A stretch of DNA of 64,000 nucleotides from Chara braunii (taxonomy: Eukaryota; Streptophyta; Charophyceae; Charales; Characeae), in assembly GCA_003427395.1 (NCBI GenBank), contig BFEA01000004.1, positions 422,893 to 486,892 on the forward strand, given 5' to 3'. Made by a program: the position numbers and the translations under genes. The notes under the pieces were generated by a model. It saw only the letters and a list, made by a program, of their open reading frames with translations. It ran no database searches and was not told the origin of the DNA. Numbering within the stretch: the first letter of the stretch is position 1; every line of letters begins with the position of its first letter. Below are positions 21,880 to 33,300 of the stretch, piece after piece.

Positions 21880-23413
21880 AGGATTGGAATTGGAGCACTG
21901 AGGGTTGAGTGCCGAGGGGCATCTTCTTCATCTGGCGATATACTGGCGAGAGGTTCATGGCGATTCATCTTCTCCAGTACTGAGTCAGCAGGGAAGAAGA
22001 TCTAAAGCAGTGAAATCAGGAGTTCAGTGTTTGCACTGAGCAAGCGCACTAAGCCTGTCAAGGCGCTTGTCAGAAAGTGGCGAGAAAAGGGTCAATTCGC
22101 CATAGCCAACCCTGAGGGCAGGATAGCGAATTGCCTCAGAGTGGCGAATTACCCCTGAGGACCTCATGGATCTCTTAGCGGCTTCATCACTGGGCAGCGC
22201 TGAGGGAGATTGATAGTCTGTCTCAATCTTAGGTGAAATTAACCCCATCTGGGGCTATTTATAGCATCAGCGGCTATCAGACACTGTGGCGAGATAATCT
22301 CCTGTTGGCTTTCTGAGCGCCACAGGGTCAGATTCAGGGGATCTGGCCGAAGGGGTTGCAGCGCTTCAGGATCCTGAAGAGGATCAACAAGTTTGAACAA
22401 GTTATGTGCGTGGAACAAAGAGGAGGAACTTCTGGGAGAAATTGGCGAGATGAGAGTTTCGGTTTGCCATAGCCAGATCTTCATCAAGCCTTGCAGAGAA
22501 CTCTATAAGTGAGTCCGTTCCATGCACCTACCTGTATAGCAATTCAGATAGGGTTAGAATAATTAGTATTGATGGTCTGTCTGTCTGTCGGTCAGTAACT
22601 GGATTTGAAAATCGCAGACTGCATGACAGCCATAGCCATCCCTCTCCCACCTTCCTCTGCTCATTTCTTACCCTTTGTTGACTCCTTTCCATCCAAAATT
22701 GTCTTGTGACTGCTTGACTGTATTGCGCTTGATGTCGCTTGCTCAGACTGTGAATTCTATACTGGAATAGTAGAGATACAGTGAATTGTAGTTTTGCGTT
22801 GAGTCTAATTATAGTCTGTGCTAGCTAGGGTCAGTCATAACTTCAATTCTGTCCGTCAGAATTCAATTCTGTCAGTTGCCCGTGAATCGCAATCCAAAAA
22901 GTGTCAGTAGTGCAGAAGCGCTTAATTGGATTTCTAGTATTTCACTAGATACAGTGAATACTATACTTCGCCATACCCAAGGGTATGGCCGCCAGAGTCA
23001 TCAAGGCCGAAATTGGAGTCTGGGGTAGGATTCAGGGTCTCTGACTGAATCGCTCTGCTTGCTTGACCACTCTTGTCTGTACTTGCCATTTTTTTTCATT
23101 CTCACTGACTACCCTTGTTTTCTAGTGGGCTCTAGAAATCTAGGGTATCTCTCGAACTACTGAAGTGGTGTATACTAACTCCAGTGTGGTGCTGGGTCAG
23201 AATAAGGAAATCGTGTGATTGATTTTACTGGACTGACTGTTTGTCTGACCTCTGACCCCAGAGAAACTGTTCCAACCCAAATCGCTTGTTGCCTGTTCAC
23301 CCACCTGACTTCTGTGTATGAGATCGCAGCGATTTCTGAGTGTCTGCAGGAATCTGTATATCGCTGCATACTCGATTGTTGTCTGTCTATTTTAGTGTTT
23401 TTGAAAGAGGAAA
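21880..23413 (+). other. leader of element D
   Basis: A 1.5 kb untranslated region between PBS and gag. It contains a near-palindrome CGCCATACCCAAGGGTATGGC at about 22,970. No gene seen. Confidence 0.6.
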
Positions 23414-24736
23414 ATGGCGGATCAGGGTACTCAGCAGCAGCCACAGGTGGAAGTAGTGATGAAGGTAGAAGAACAACAACCTTCTACCTCCAGCCCTACT
23501 ACTCCTCTGACTGCTACTCAGCTGAAGGAGTTGCAGGAAAAACTGCAGCAAGAGCAGGCACTGCTAGCAGAACTTGAGCGGCAGGAAGCAGGCAAGCTAG
23601 AGGCTGCAACAGATACTTCCAAAAGGGAGTACCTGTTGGAGCAGCTAGGCAAGGTTTTGGCAGATGACCGCTGCTCCCAGGTGAATAAGAATCTGGCGGA
23701 GTGGGCCCTTTTGGAGCACAAGGCCACCAGTTCTTACTTCACTAACTGGGATGACCGCATAGGCCGTCTGGAGCACAGGGTGGATGACCTGGCAGCCCAG
23801 CAGTCTAAGATTCTGACGGCAATTCAAGATCTGACTGCTCAGCTGACAGCGGCCAAACTGATTGTTCCTCAGTCTCCTGCCCCCTCAGTGAAACCTTCTC
23901 CTTCTCCTCCTTCAACCCTCTCTGGTTCACGCCATTCTTCCCCTTCACCACCTCCTTCCCAAAAAGCTACAGCCCAGCCATCCTATGCATCTGTTGCTGC
24001 AGGAGATCAAAGAGGGCCCAAGATCCCAGCTCCCAACAAGTTCAGAAGAGATGACCCAAAGACCGATGTTGGGGACTGGGCTGCTGGGACCAAAGCCTAC
24101 TTGAGGGGCTTTGTCTGTGCAGGGCAGACCAAGGAGGCAATGATTCTGGGACTACTGGAGGGACCCGCTTTGAAGTGGGCCACCTCTACTTCCAACAGTC
24201 AACAGCAGTCTATGGAGGACTGGGCCTTTGTGTTGGGGGTGGACAAACTTCTGCAGGCCCTAGAAGATCGCTTTGCAGACAAGGAGCGGGCCCGCAAAGC
24301 TGCTGACAAGATTGCTCGCTTGGGGCAGCAGCGCTACAGCGGTACCCTGCAGTCCTTGTTTGCAGAGTTCGAGCAGCTTACCTCTACCCCTGGATTTGTC
24401 ATGTCTACTGATGATTTGCTGACCAATTTCTGCAGGGCAGCGCCTGAGAAGTTTGCAGTTACACTGTACAGCGCTGGGCACAAGGATTGGAGATCCTTTA
24501 GCCGCGCAGCCCTGGACATGGAATCCAAACTCCATGTTCAGGCCCCCTCCTCTGACAGGAGGAAAGGTGCCTTCCCTCGTGGTGGTAAAAAGGGAAAGGA
24601 AGCCTTTGCACATGCAGGGTCTGCATCAGCTTCTGATTCAGACTCCCAGGCTGATACACCATCAGCTGGGACTGGATCAGCTACTGAGACAAATGTTGCA
24701 GCGGCCCTGACTCAGGCTGTTCTGGGAGTTCTGTAG
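23414..24736 (+). CDS. gypsy element D gag polyprotein
   Basis: 440 residues from ATG at 23,414. The N-terminus is acidic and Gln-rich with a coiled-coil-like LKELQEKLQQEQALLAELER. A Ser/Pro linker (KPSPSPPSTLSGSRHSSPSP) precedes a capsid domain (APNKFRRDDPKTDVGDWAAG; LLEGPALKWATSTS; YSGTLQSLFAEFEQLTSTPG). The frame stops with TAG after TQAVLGVL, but coding similarity continues in the same frame to 25,010. The structure matches element A gag. It assembles the virus-like particle. Confidence 0.85.
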   Translation: MADQGTQQQPQVEVVMKVEEQQPSTSSPTTPLTATQLKELQEKLQQEQALLAELERQEAGKLEAATDTSKREYLLEQLGKVLADDRCSQVNKNLAEWALLEHKATSSYFTNWDDRIGRLEHRVDDLAAQQSKILTAIQDLTAQLTAAKLIVPQSPAPSVKPSPSPPSTLSGSRHSSPSPPPSQKATAQPSYASVAAGDQRGPKIPAPNKFRRDDPKTDVGDWAAGTKAYLRGFVCAGQTKEAMILGLLEGPALKWATSTSNSQQQSMEDWAFVLGVDKLLQALEDRFADKERARKAADKIARLGQQRYSGTLQSLFAEFEQLTSTPGFVMSTDDLLTNFCRAAPEKFAVTLYSAGHKDWRSFSRAALDMESKLHVQAPSSDRRKGAFPRGGKKGKEAFAHAGSASASDSDSQADTPSAGTGSATETNVAAALTQAVLGVL

Positions 24737-25010
24737 CAGCAAAAAAGATTCTCCCCCACCACAGCCTTAGCCAGTGCACAGGGGAAGGACAAGGGACGTC
24801 GGCCCTCCTCCTCCCAGCGCCCTAATCTGCCAAAGGACTTCCGTATACCAGCTGACCCACTCAATCCCTCCACTCTCCCCTGGCATGACCTCAAGATCCA
24901 AGAGGGAGTGTGGAGAAGGAGGAAGGAGAGAGAGGTCTACCTGAGATGTGAGGGACAGCAGTTCTTGAAGGACTGCCCTTACATGCCAGGCCCAAGACAG
25001 TCAAAAAACT
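24737..25010 (+). pseudogene. element D gag C-terminus beyond a stop codon
   Basis: In frame with gag after TAG, it reads to a knuckle relic VYLRCEGQQFLKDCPY, then stops at 25,010. The expected CX2CX4HX4C has Tyr for the first Cys and Phe for His, so zinc binding is unlikely. Confidence 0.6.
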
Positions 25011-25016
25011 AAGCAG

Positions 25017-25964
25017 ACCCTGGGGACTGCAGTTCCCCCCAGTGCTGCACTCCCATCTGCTGATGTAGGTGGATCTGCAGCTGCTTCAGTTGAGACTGAG
25101 TCCGAGTGTTCGGGAACTGCACGGGCAGCATCCTTCTACTATAAGGATCCTGACCCCGATCAGGACCCGGGGTAGGATGAGCTTCCGTCACTTGCGGCTT
25201 TCTTCCTTCATCTGAAGGAACAGAAGAAAAGCAAGTCTGATCTCATCCTACTCCAGCCCCTGATCAACAACATCATCATTAAGGGTCTGTTGGATTGTGG
25301 AGCCACCAGGAACTTCATGTCTCCCAGTGTTGTCAAGAAACTGCATCTGGGCATGAAAGTTCAGCAGCTGCAGCAACTGCTGCTGGTTAGAATAGGTGAC
25401 TCCACTGTTCCCACGATCAGGGAGAAGGTCAGGGGGATCCCTGTCACCTTCGACAGTCCTGGAGAGGTCAGACATAATCTGAACTTCTACATATTCCCTG
25501 ACTTACCCTTTGACCTGGTGTTCTCTATGCAGTGGCTGAAGGCCGTCAACCCAAGGATCGACTGGCAGATCCCAAAGGTTGAACTGCCTAACAGACAGGG
25601 GGTGTATCAGCCATGTATGATTGCTGCTGAACACCACCCTAAAACCAGTTGCTATTGTTTGAGAGCGAGAGAGTTCTATGCTCTCTCGCGCCAGTATGGC
25701 CATGAGCGCCTGTTCTTGGCTCTGGTCAAGCAAATAGACGCTCCTACTGTTTCCTGTCCTCTTGGGATACAGCAGGTTGAGGACCAGTACGTTGATCTGA
25801 TGCAGGAGCCCTTTGGGTTACCCAACCGGCCAACCAAGCATCACAATGAGAACAGATGGTTCTACAGAAGGGAACTTCTCAAGACAGCAAAGTCAGTTGT
25901 TCTGCGATATGAAGCGGCTCAGAAGGGCAACCTTCCTTGCCGTTCACCTCGTCTGCATCCCTAG
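25017..25964 (+). pseudogene. element D retropepsin joined to pol C-terminus by internal deletion
   Basis: A linker is followed by LLDCGATRNFMSPSVVKKLH (protease active site) and LPFDLVFSMQWLKAVNPRID. After RPTKHH the frame jumps to NENRWFYRRELLKTAKSVVL, which matches the extreme C-terminal region of a related pol (DRWFTRDELIKSK in relic E). RT, RNase H and integrase are absent, so about 3 kb has been lost. Without them the element is non-autonomous. The purine-rich CTGGGGGGTAAG before the 3' LTR may be the polypurine tract. Confidence 0.75.
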
Positions 25965-25997
25965 CTCGGAGGTCCGCGCTCCCCTGGGGGGTAAGCT

Positions 25998-26540
25998 TGC
26001 AATGACTTGCTGATTTCAAGTGTCGAGACTAACTGCGAGGCCGTACAGTATAGCAATAGGTTAGATTCGTAATTTTGTTTGGCTGAGGGCTAACCGAGAG
26101 ACCTACCTGTAAGGAATATTCGTGAGGGACATATCTGCAAATCTGGGAAAATACAGGCCCAACACTAATTTGAAATTCCTACAGCTGACCCTAACTGCGT
26201 ATAGCAGACCCAAGCTACCCCTAGGACGGATAGGCCTGAAAGGCCTATACCGATAGACGGTCCTATAGCCTATAGCCGGGTAGGGAGAGGCCGAGAGGCC
26301 GAAACTGGAATGGTACCGGTTGGTCCAGTCAGTCGGGTCTAGGTCTAGGCTAGGGTAGTGTAGATCTATTAATAGATTAGGAAAATCGGTTCAGGACTTT
26401 TGGTTGTCAAAGCTGGGACATCCTCAGCGCATCTACCCTGGAGGTATCTGCGTCTGGCCGGGCTATCTCGAGGCTCTTCACTGAGTGTTTGTGGGTGGCG
26501 GCAGCCATAGCTGCCTGTTTCTTCGTCAGAGTTGTTCACC
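25998..26540 (+). repeat. 3' LTR of element D, cut by an assembly gap
   Basis: Starts TGCAATGACTTGCTGATTTC like the 5' LTR. It lacks about 130 bases and carries a 15-base extra copy of ACCCTGGAGGTATCT relative to it. It runs into Ns at 26,541. Confidence 0.85.
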
Positions 26541-27185
26541 NNNNNNNNNNNNNNNNNNNNNNNNNNNNNNNNNNNNNNNNNNNNNNNNNNNNNNNNNNNN
26601 NNNNNNNNNNNNNNNNNNNNNNNNNNNNNNNNNNNNNNNNNNNNNNNNNNNNNNNNNNNNNNNNNNNNNNNNNNNNNNNNNNNNNNNNNNNNNNNNNNNN
26701 NNNNNNNNNNNNNNNNNNNNNNNNNNNNNNNNNNNNNNNNNNNNNNNNNNNNNNNNNNNNNNNNNNNNNNNNNNNNNNNNNNNNNNNNNNNNNNNNNNNN
26801 NNNNNNNNNNNNNNNNNNNNNNNNNNNNNNNNNNNNNNNNNNNNNNNNNNNNNNNNNNNNNNNNNNNNNNNNNNNNNNNNNNNNNNNNNNNNNNNNNNNN
26901 NNNNNNNNNNNNNNNNNNNNNNNNNNNNNNNNNNNNNNNNNNNNNNNNNNNNNNNNNNNNNNNNNNNNNNNNNNNNNNNNNNNNNNNNNNNNNNNNNNNN
27001 NNNNNNNNNNNNNNNNNNNNNNNNNNNNNNNNNNNNNNNNNNNNNNNNNNNNNNNNNNNNNNNNNNNNNNNNNNNNNNNNNNNNNNNNNNNNNNNNNNNN
27101 NNNNNNNNNNNNNNNNNNNNNNNNNNNNNNNNNNNNNNNNNNNNNNNNNNNNNNNNNNNNNNNNNNNNNNNNNNNNNNNNNNNNN
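26541..27185. other. assembly gap (645 N)
   Basis: Only Ns. The missing end of the 3' LTR should be here. Confidence 0.95.
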
Positions 27186-27224
<39 letters not shown>

Positions 27225-27231
27225 GTGTGTG

Positions 27232-27274
<43 letters not shown>
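27186..27274. repeat. (TC)n and (CA)n microsatellites
   Basis: A TC run to about 27,220 and a CA run from about 27,237 to 27,274 directly follow the gap. Confidence 0.95.
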
Positions 27275-27276
<2 letters not shown>

Positions 27277-27491
27277 TCGTAGACCAGGACGACGTGACTT
27301 GATCTTGATCAACACTGAGGCAGATTGGGAACGGGTAGGAGCTAGTTCAGGCATACAAATATGGGAGAAAGTGGCTGAAAGCATCACATGAGCAGTAAGG
27401 CAGAAGGGTTGAGCAGCTTTGTGCTGATGCCATGGAGGGTCCATGTTTGTCGTGAGAAGTAAATCCTCGCATGAACTTTCCTACTTGCTCG

Positions 27492-27498
<7 letters not shown>

Positions 27499-27585
<87 letters not shown>
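27499..27585. repeat. (TC)n microsatellite
   Basis: An uninterrupted CT run of about 87 bases. Confidence 0.95.
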
Positions 27586-27586
<1 letters not shown>

Positions 27587-27589
27587 CAG

Positions 27590-28264
27590 TATATGATCAC
27601 TCCTGACCTCACTCTCTCTCATGCCAAAGCTATGTTGCATGTGTACCTTCCATGCTGGATATGGCTACTCTCACTCTCGGTATCTCTATTATCTGCCTTC
27701 TCCGAGCGCTAGCGCTTGAGCAACAGTGTTCCTAGCACCAGACAGCACAAGATAGAATAAATGCATGAGCTGGGGCCAGCCCAGCTTCCATAGAATTGAC
27801 TTGATTTGGCTTGCCTCAGGTTGACTACTCAGATGGTGAGATTTCTCGATCTGCTCTAGAACCTGGGCACCTCGATTTGACCATTGACCCCAGGCCTACG
27901 CGACCTCAGGACTGTCTGGGGGCTTTCTTCAGGCTCTAGAACCGACTTTCGACCCTAGAACTTTGGCTTGGTCACTTGCTCTCTGCTGATTTCACCTTGG
28001 TTCCTTGCAATTCAATTGCCTTTGAAATGAGCCAAGTACTTGTCAAGTTCAACTTCGCATACATCCACGAACACATGAGAGTTCACATGTGAGAAGCCAA
28101 ATCGAGATACAACAAACACTTGAAGATGCCGTCTCCAATATTATTATCAATATATAAGAATGTGTCTCCAGTGGCTCTGCCGCACACACACACACACAAC
28201 GGGTCTCAACCAGATAGCGGCTACGGCTTCTCCCTTCTCTCTCTCTCTTTTACTTGACTCACTC

Positions 28265-28265
<1 letters not shown>
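27590..28265. other. intron 5 sequence, nothing recognised
   Basis: No supported gene between two CT microsatellites. Confidence 0.4.
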
Positions 28266-28268
<3 letters not shown>

Positions 28269-28310
<42 letters not shown>

Positions 28311-28311
28311 N

Positions 28312-28379
<68 letters not shown>
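28269..28379. repeat. (CT)n microsatellite with one N
   Basis: A CT run of about 110 bases. It is followed by GGCGGCTATGGCCGCC at about 28,427, the recurrent motif of this window. Confidence 0.95.
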
Positions 28380-28381
<2 letters not shown>

Positions 28382-28612
28382 CCTGGATCGTTACCCTGGA
28401 TACACCCACTCAGGTTGCTGACACCTCGGCGGCTATGGCCGCCGTCCTCCTGCTCTACGTCTAGCTATGGAGTCTCTCTCAAGCGCCCTGTTCTTCTTCA
28501 GGCGCACAGTGCCCAAGTTGCCTTAACGCACAAGCAGCAGCAGCACTTCCGCATCTCGCAACTGAACAAGTGTTGAGCCGCTCCACTGTAGCAACTAAAT
28601 ATAAGAATAGAC

Positions 28613-28702
28613 TTGGCCTGGCTTGGCTTGGCTTGGCCTGGCTTGGCTTGGCTTGGCTTGGCTTGGCTTGACTTGGCCTGGCTTGGCTTGGCTTGGCTTC
28701 AG
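28613..28702. repeat. (GGCTT)n pentanucleotide array
   Basis: About 17 units of TTGGC with occasional CTGGC/ACTTGG variants. A 30-bp two-copy repeat (ACCTACGACGCTTCG) follows at 28,862-28,910. Confidence 0.9.
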
Positions 28703-29441
28703 ACCCGTATTGGTCGGCCGCGGTCTGTCTGCTGCAAACATTTTGTCGGTCCGGTAGCTTCCGGAATTTCCTGGGACATGCTGCAAAATTGGACTTGGGA
28801 CTGTCGGACTGCAATGGACGCTTCTGGACTTTTCTCGTCGGGTATCGGACAGACTCCTACCAACCTACGACGCTTCGGTACAGACACCTACCGACCTACG
28901 ACGCTTCGCGGCCTCTAGACCCTACAGCCTACCCTACTGGACGGCTCTGGGACTTGGGACTTGTCGGGACCCTGGGACCGGGACTGGGTGTCTGCAGCGT
29001 GAATCTTTTCAAAATGATCGAACTTCCGTGAATTTAGAAAGGGAAAAGAAAAAACTCCTTTACAACAATTCACATGCAGATTTCGAAACATTGACAGGCA
29101 ACTTACTAAAGAGTAAAGACAAAGCATGAGGTCCCCATATCTGTACTCAGTTCTGAACATAGACGTGTTCCCGAGACTACTCGGACATATGTCGTCCTGC
29201 TCCTCCTGTGTTAAGCTAAGAAGGAGATAACTCGCGCTGCTGCGACTAGATTCAAAAACCTTTGACGTCCAAGCAGAAACATTTGGCATTCAAACTGTTG
29301 GAGCAGGGGAAAGCAGAGCAGGGAGGGAAATAGCCGCAATACCACATAACACAGGATAAAAACCGCAGTGTGCAGGATGCACGGATTGGCAAGAGAAGAA
29401 TGATGTGTACGTCAGGCAAACGAAAAGCGATGAAAGTGCAC

Positions 29442-29518
29442 CTGAATTCGTAGCTCTTGATGAATGAGATGAGCCCAGATGCTCTCCATTCCATCCCAAT
29501 CCACCACCATCCCATGTT
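29442..29518 (-). CDS. ARP1: ARP1 (centractin) exon 5
   Basis: The 77-base exon encodes (E)HGMVVDWDGMESIWAHLIHQ ending ELRIQ. It corresponds to the actin/ARP block EHGIV.DW.DMERIW. The acceptor is TTGACAG/AACATGG and the donor ATTCAG/GTGCAC. The first two bases complete a codon started in exon 4 (phase 1), and the end is phase 0 and joins exon 6 exactly (RIQ/PEEHP) across a 19.6 kb intron. Confidence 0.85.
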
Positions 29519-29818
29519 CTGTCAATGTTTAGTCAAATCAAGGTAAATAATACATCATGCACACAGAAAGAACAAGTTCCTGTTACGTTCAGGCAAATGG
29601 AAAGTGTCCTGGAGGAAGCTGATAGTGACCCATCCAACAAATCAACTGCATTCAGTACACTGGCAATTTACTAATTAATCATTGAGAACCAGATGTGAAA
29701 AGAACCAATCAATAGGAACTCAAAATTTCCGGACCTGCAAAAGACTTAGAGCAGGAAAAAGCATATGCAAGCAAAGTCATAAGGAGAATTACAAAGCCGA
29801 GAGCACACCAAATTAAGA

Positions 29819-29922
29819 CACACTGAACATCGGAGTCTCTTGACAAAGAAAAACTAACTTCTCGCCTCCACACTGAGCATCGGAGTCTCTTGACAAAGAA
29901 AACCTAACTTCTCACCTCCAAT
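29819..29922. repeat. 51-bp tandem duplication in intron 4
   Basis: ATCGGAGTCTCTTGACAAAG occurs twice about 51 bases apart with near-identical flanks. Confidence 0.8.
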
Positions 29923-30059
29923 AATCAATGCACCAACAATGTAGCAGCTCTACCATGATGTGACCCCCTATACTTTCTCAATAAACCTTCTGCTTCTCTT
30001 CCTCACACACTCTCGCTGTGTCCACTATCCTCTTGCCGAGCAATGCTTCAGAGTCTGAC

Positions 30060-30500
30060 CACCTCTAGTATGCTCCTTGGCCATCACCAGGAATGGCAGG
30101 TAAATACCGCCAGTCCCCACCGCTGTCCTTCTCCCCAAGCTCCCAGTCACAGCGCCATCCTTCTTCCTTTCCCAGTGCAGCTATACATGGTGCTGGTTGG
30201 AGCAGCTTACCATGGCTGCTCCTCACCTCCGTCCTTGCATGAGCGCTCACTGGCCCACTGTGTGCTCTAACAGAGCTAGCACTTGCAGCCATTGCCTTCG
30301 AATGTGTGGAATGGCACGGCCTCCTTCCTTATGTTCCTTTCCGGAGGACGTGCTCGGGCATCTGAAAACTGACTGGGACTAGGCGTGGACCCCAACCTCT
30401 GCGACTAACTCAGAGGTTGGGCCTAGCCGTCAGTTGCGAAGGCTGGGGTCCCTGCAATTCTTAAATGCCGGCCTTCACTCAGGGCAGGCATATTTTTGCA
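30060..30500 (+). repeat. dispersed repeat, donor-GCTATGG-CTTCACTTAGGGC type
   Basis: GGCAGGTAAATACCG at about 30,094, a CT-rich tract, GCAGCTATACATGG, and GGCCTTCACTCAGGGCAGGC near 30,470 give the same landmark order as copies at 13, 18 and 63 kb. It includes an AGGTTGG/CCAACCT fold at 30,395-30,420. Confidence 0.45.
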
Positions 30501-30640
30501 GTCGTGGCCTTCTCTTACGGCCGGGTATATTTTCTATAGGCGGCCCCTTTTAGGGTTCACCAAGGGATGAGTCCTCGCATTCCCATCCCCTTAGGTTCAA
30601 AGCCCTCTGTGGAGCCCTTAATCTTGCCCTTAATTCCCTT

Positions 30641-31446
30641 TTAGGGCCTCTCGTAAGGTAGAACCGCCTGAGGTTTTGACTTGATTAGTTCGTCTCTTGT
30701 AAACCACCTATCTTCTTTAGGATCTAGATGACCCTTAAATGCCACTCGGAACTGTACTTGCGGCTGGGGTGGACTTCCCCTCCCCCTTGGCTTGTGCGCA
30801 GGGATCATCCTGTTTTCCACAATTAGATCAACGTCGACTTGACCTCCTCTCATGGATGGGGCTAGCATCGAACAGCCAGAAGGAAACTGATCGCTATGTG
30901 TATAAGGAAAGAGTTGTGGAACACAGGGTAAGTGGGAAGATGTGGCGGCAAATCAATCACATAAGAAGGTCCTCAGGATCGTTCCCTACAATGCCTAAAA
31001 CAGTCCACGGCCCAAAAGACGATGGAGTTAACCACTGTGTTACATCCTGCTCTAACCACTGTGTTACATCCTGCTCTGGCGTAAACTCAGATGCTCCAAC
31101 CCAAGAGATAATTCCTACCACGAACATGGACACCCGTCTGTGCTGATTTTCTGACTCTTTCATTGCCCTATGAGATGTCTGCAATTCTTTCTACAGTTTG
31201 TTCCTTCATATTTTCAGACTCCAGGGCAGGGGCTTACTGCTGTTTGGGGTCTGGCAGGTCTGGAAACAAGAAGTCCAGAGGCGTTCTTGGCTTCCATCCC
31301 AAATGCAATTGATTATGTGATCGCCAGGTGGCTGAGCGTACAGCATTATCATACATCCCAGCTATCTGAGTCAGTTTGACATCCCAATCAAGCTGATCAG
31401 TATGCCACAGAAAAACTGATGCACTACCATCTTCACCCAAATACAA
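30641..31446 (-). pseudogene. gypsy relic E: integrase C-terminal region
   Basis: Three minus-strand frames line up in order. LDWDVKLTQIAGMYDNAVRS...WKPRTPLDFL matches the end of the integrase core (DWDEHL...YNNSVHSSTG.SPFEL). WVGASEFTPEQDVTQ and SSFGPWTVLGIVGND match the C-terminal barrel and GPY/F module. FRVAFKGHLDPKEDRWFTRD is the polyprotein tail. Frameshifts and stops separate them, and one short segment is repeated at 31,030-31,075 (AACCACTGTGTTACATCCTG). RNase H of the same orientation lies at 33.5-34.1 kb, so these are probably one element split by repeats. Confidence 0.65.
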
Positions 31447-31622
31447 CGTACAGTCATTTTTGCTGCATCTGGACTGAAAGGTGCTCCAAATACGGCTACA
31501 ATGACAGTACGCTCTATTTGGGGGAAGACAGTAGTCTGCTCATTTGCTCACCCTGTCCATTAGCTTCAGGAAAGGATGATTTTCTGAAGTCATATTTATC
31601 TTTGAACCAGGGCTGGGCCAGC

Positions 31623-32312
31623 AACCGGCCGGATCACCTGCCCCGGTCCAACCGGAACCGGACCGGTCCAGGGGGGGTGAACAGGCAAAACCGGATGCCC
31701 CCAAAATATGGCCAAATGTTTTTATTTTATTTTTCTCATTGCGGCATCCAACTGCGCTCATTGAGATCTGTCGGATTCCGCAATAAAACTTGCAAAGTCA
31801 GGAATTGATTTTTGGGTGGGTGGGTGTGGGGGTGGGGGGACGGTTTTTTTTTCCGATTGCTGCCCCGAGAAGAAGAAGAAGATACGAAAGATCAAAACAA
31901 AAATTCACTATGGCTCTGGCTCTGGCTCAACGGGGAGGGAAGCAGAGAAGAAGAAGAAGAAGAAGACAACCGGCCGGATCACCTGCCCCGGTCCAACCGG
32001 AGCCGGACCGGTCCAGGGGGGGTGAACTGGCAAAACCGGATGCCCCCAAAATATGGCCAAATGTTTTTATTTTATTTTTCTCATTGCGGCATCCAATTGC
32101 GCTCATTGAGATCTGTCGGATTCCGCAATAAAACTTGCAAAGTCAGGAATTTCTTTTTGGGTGGGTGGGCCTCGGGGTGGGGGGACAGTTTTTTTTTCCG
32201 ATTGCTGCCCCGAGAAGAAGAAGAAGATACGAAAGATGAAAACAAAAATTCACTATGGCTATGGCTCTGGCTCAACGGGGAGGGAAGCAGAGGAGAAGAA
32301 GAAGAAGAAGAA
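31623..32312 (+). repeat. two-copy 345-bp tandem repeat
   Basis: AACCGGCCGGATCACCTGCC starts at 31,623 and 31,968. Both units run through CAAAATATGGCCAAATG, a TTTTTTTTCCGATTGCTGCC stretch and GAGAAGAAGAAGAAGATACG, ending in a GAA tract. Copies are nearly identical. Confidence 0.85.
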
Positions 32313-32870
32313 CAAGAACAAGAACAAGAAGAAGAAGAAGAAGAAGAAGAAGACAAGGACAAGGAGAAGAGGAGGAGGAGGGAAAAAGAAGAAGAAGAAG
32401 AGGACGAGGAGAACAAGAAGAGGAGGAGGAGGGAAAAAGAAGAAGAAGAAGAGGACGAGGAGAACAAGAAGAGGAGGAGGAGGAGGGAAAAAGATGATGA
32501 GGACGAGGAGGAGGAAGAAGAAGAAGAAGAAGAAGAAGAAGAAGAAGAAGAAGAAGAAGAAGAAGAAGAAGAAGAAGAAGAGGAGGAGGAGGAGGAGGAG
32601 GAGAAGAAGAAGAAGAAGATGAGGAGGGAAAAAGATGAAGAAGAAGAGGACGAGGAGGAGAACAAGAAGGAATGGACGAGGAGTTGATGAGGACGAGGAC
32701 AAGGAGGAGGAAGAGAAGAAGAAGAAGAGGAGGAGGAGGGAAGAGGAGGAGGAGGAGGAGAAGAAGAAGAAGAAGAAGAGGAGGGGGAGGAGGAGGAGGT
32801 GGACGAGAAGAAGAAAAAGAAGAAGAAGAAGAAGAAGAAGAAGAGGAGGGGCGCTGGTGGACGTATCTTC
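32290..32870. repeat. (GAA/GAG)n purine array
   Basis: About 580 bases of almost pure purine. The long Glu-, Lys- or Ser-rich frames here are artefacts of the repeat. Confidence 0.95.
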
Positions 32871-33153
32871 GCGGCTATGGGTGACGGTTGCGAGAAAGCG
32901 GGCTGGCGGGGGGGAGCAGCTGCAGAGAGAGGTCAGTGGCGGGCTGGAGACGGGGCGCTGGCGCTGGTTGCCTGGTGGCAGCACACGACGTCGACGCACA
33001 TGCAGAAAGGCGCGATGTCAACGTCGTGTGTTCTTGCTGTAGCATCGGGCACGTGGGGCGGAGGGGCGGAGGCAGCGCACGGTACGCGATCCAAATTTCA
33101 AAATGCGGCCGATTTCGGCTGCAGATCCGCAGATCTGTGGTCGACATCAAACA

Positions 33154-33300
33154 CGTTTTCAAATTTGAAAACGGGGGCCTACTGGACCCTGTTTTCGTTT
33201 GGAAACGCGCGGCCGATCTCCACCGTCGATCTGCGCCGATCGGCGGTGGAGATTGGCCGCGCGTTCTCAAACGAAAACGGGGTCCGGTAGGGCCCGTTTT
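33154..33300. other. long hairpin with adjacent 20-bp palindrome
   Basis: Arms 33,168-33,225 and 33,244-33,300 pair over almost 60 bases (for example CGCGCGGCCGATCTCCACCG against CGGTGGAGATTGGCCGCGCG), with an 18-base loop. A perfect palindrome CGTTTTCAAATTTGAAAACG sits at 33,154-33,173. This resembles a foldback element or a small-RNA hairpin. Confidence 0.75.

Noticed and set aside
26369-27444. Open frames of about 250-300 residues
   Set aside because: They consist mostly of unknown residues across the 645-base gap, plus CT/CA repeat.
27186-28379. CRISPR-like or satellite array
   Set aside because: Only simple CT/CA/GGCTT microsatellites; no repeat-spacer structure, and the DNA is eukaryotic.
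32081-32999. Very long Glu-, Lys-, Ser- or Leu-rich open frames
   Set aside because: They are readings of the GAA/GAG repeat, with no other protein features.
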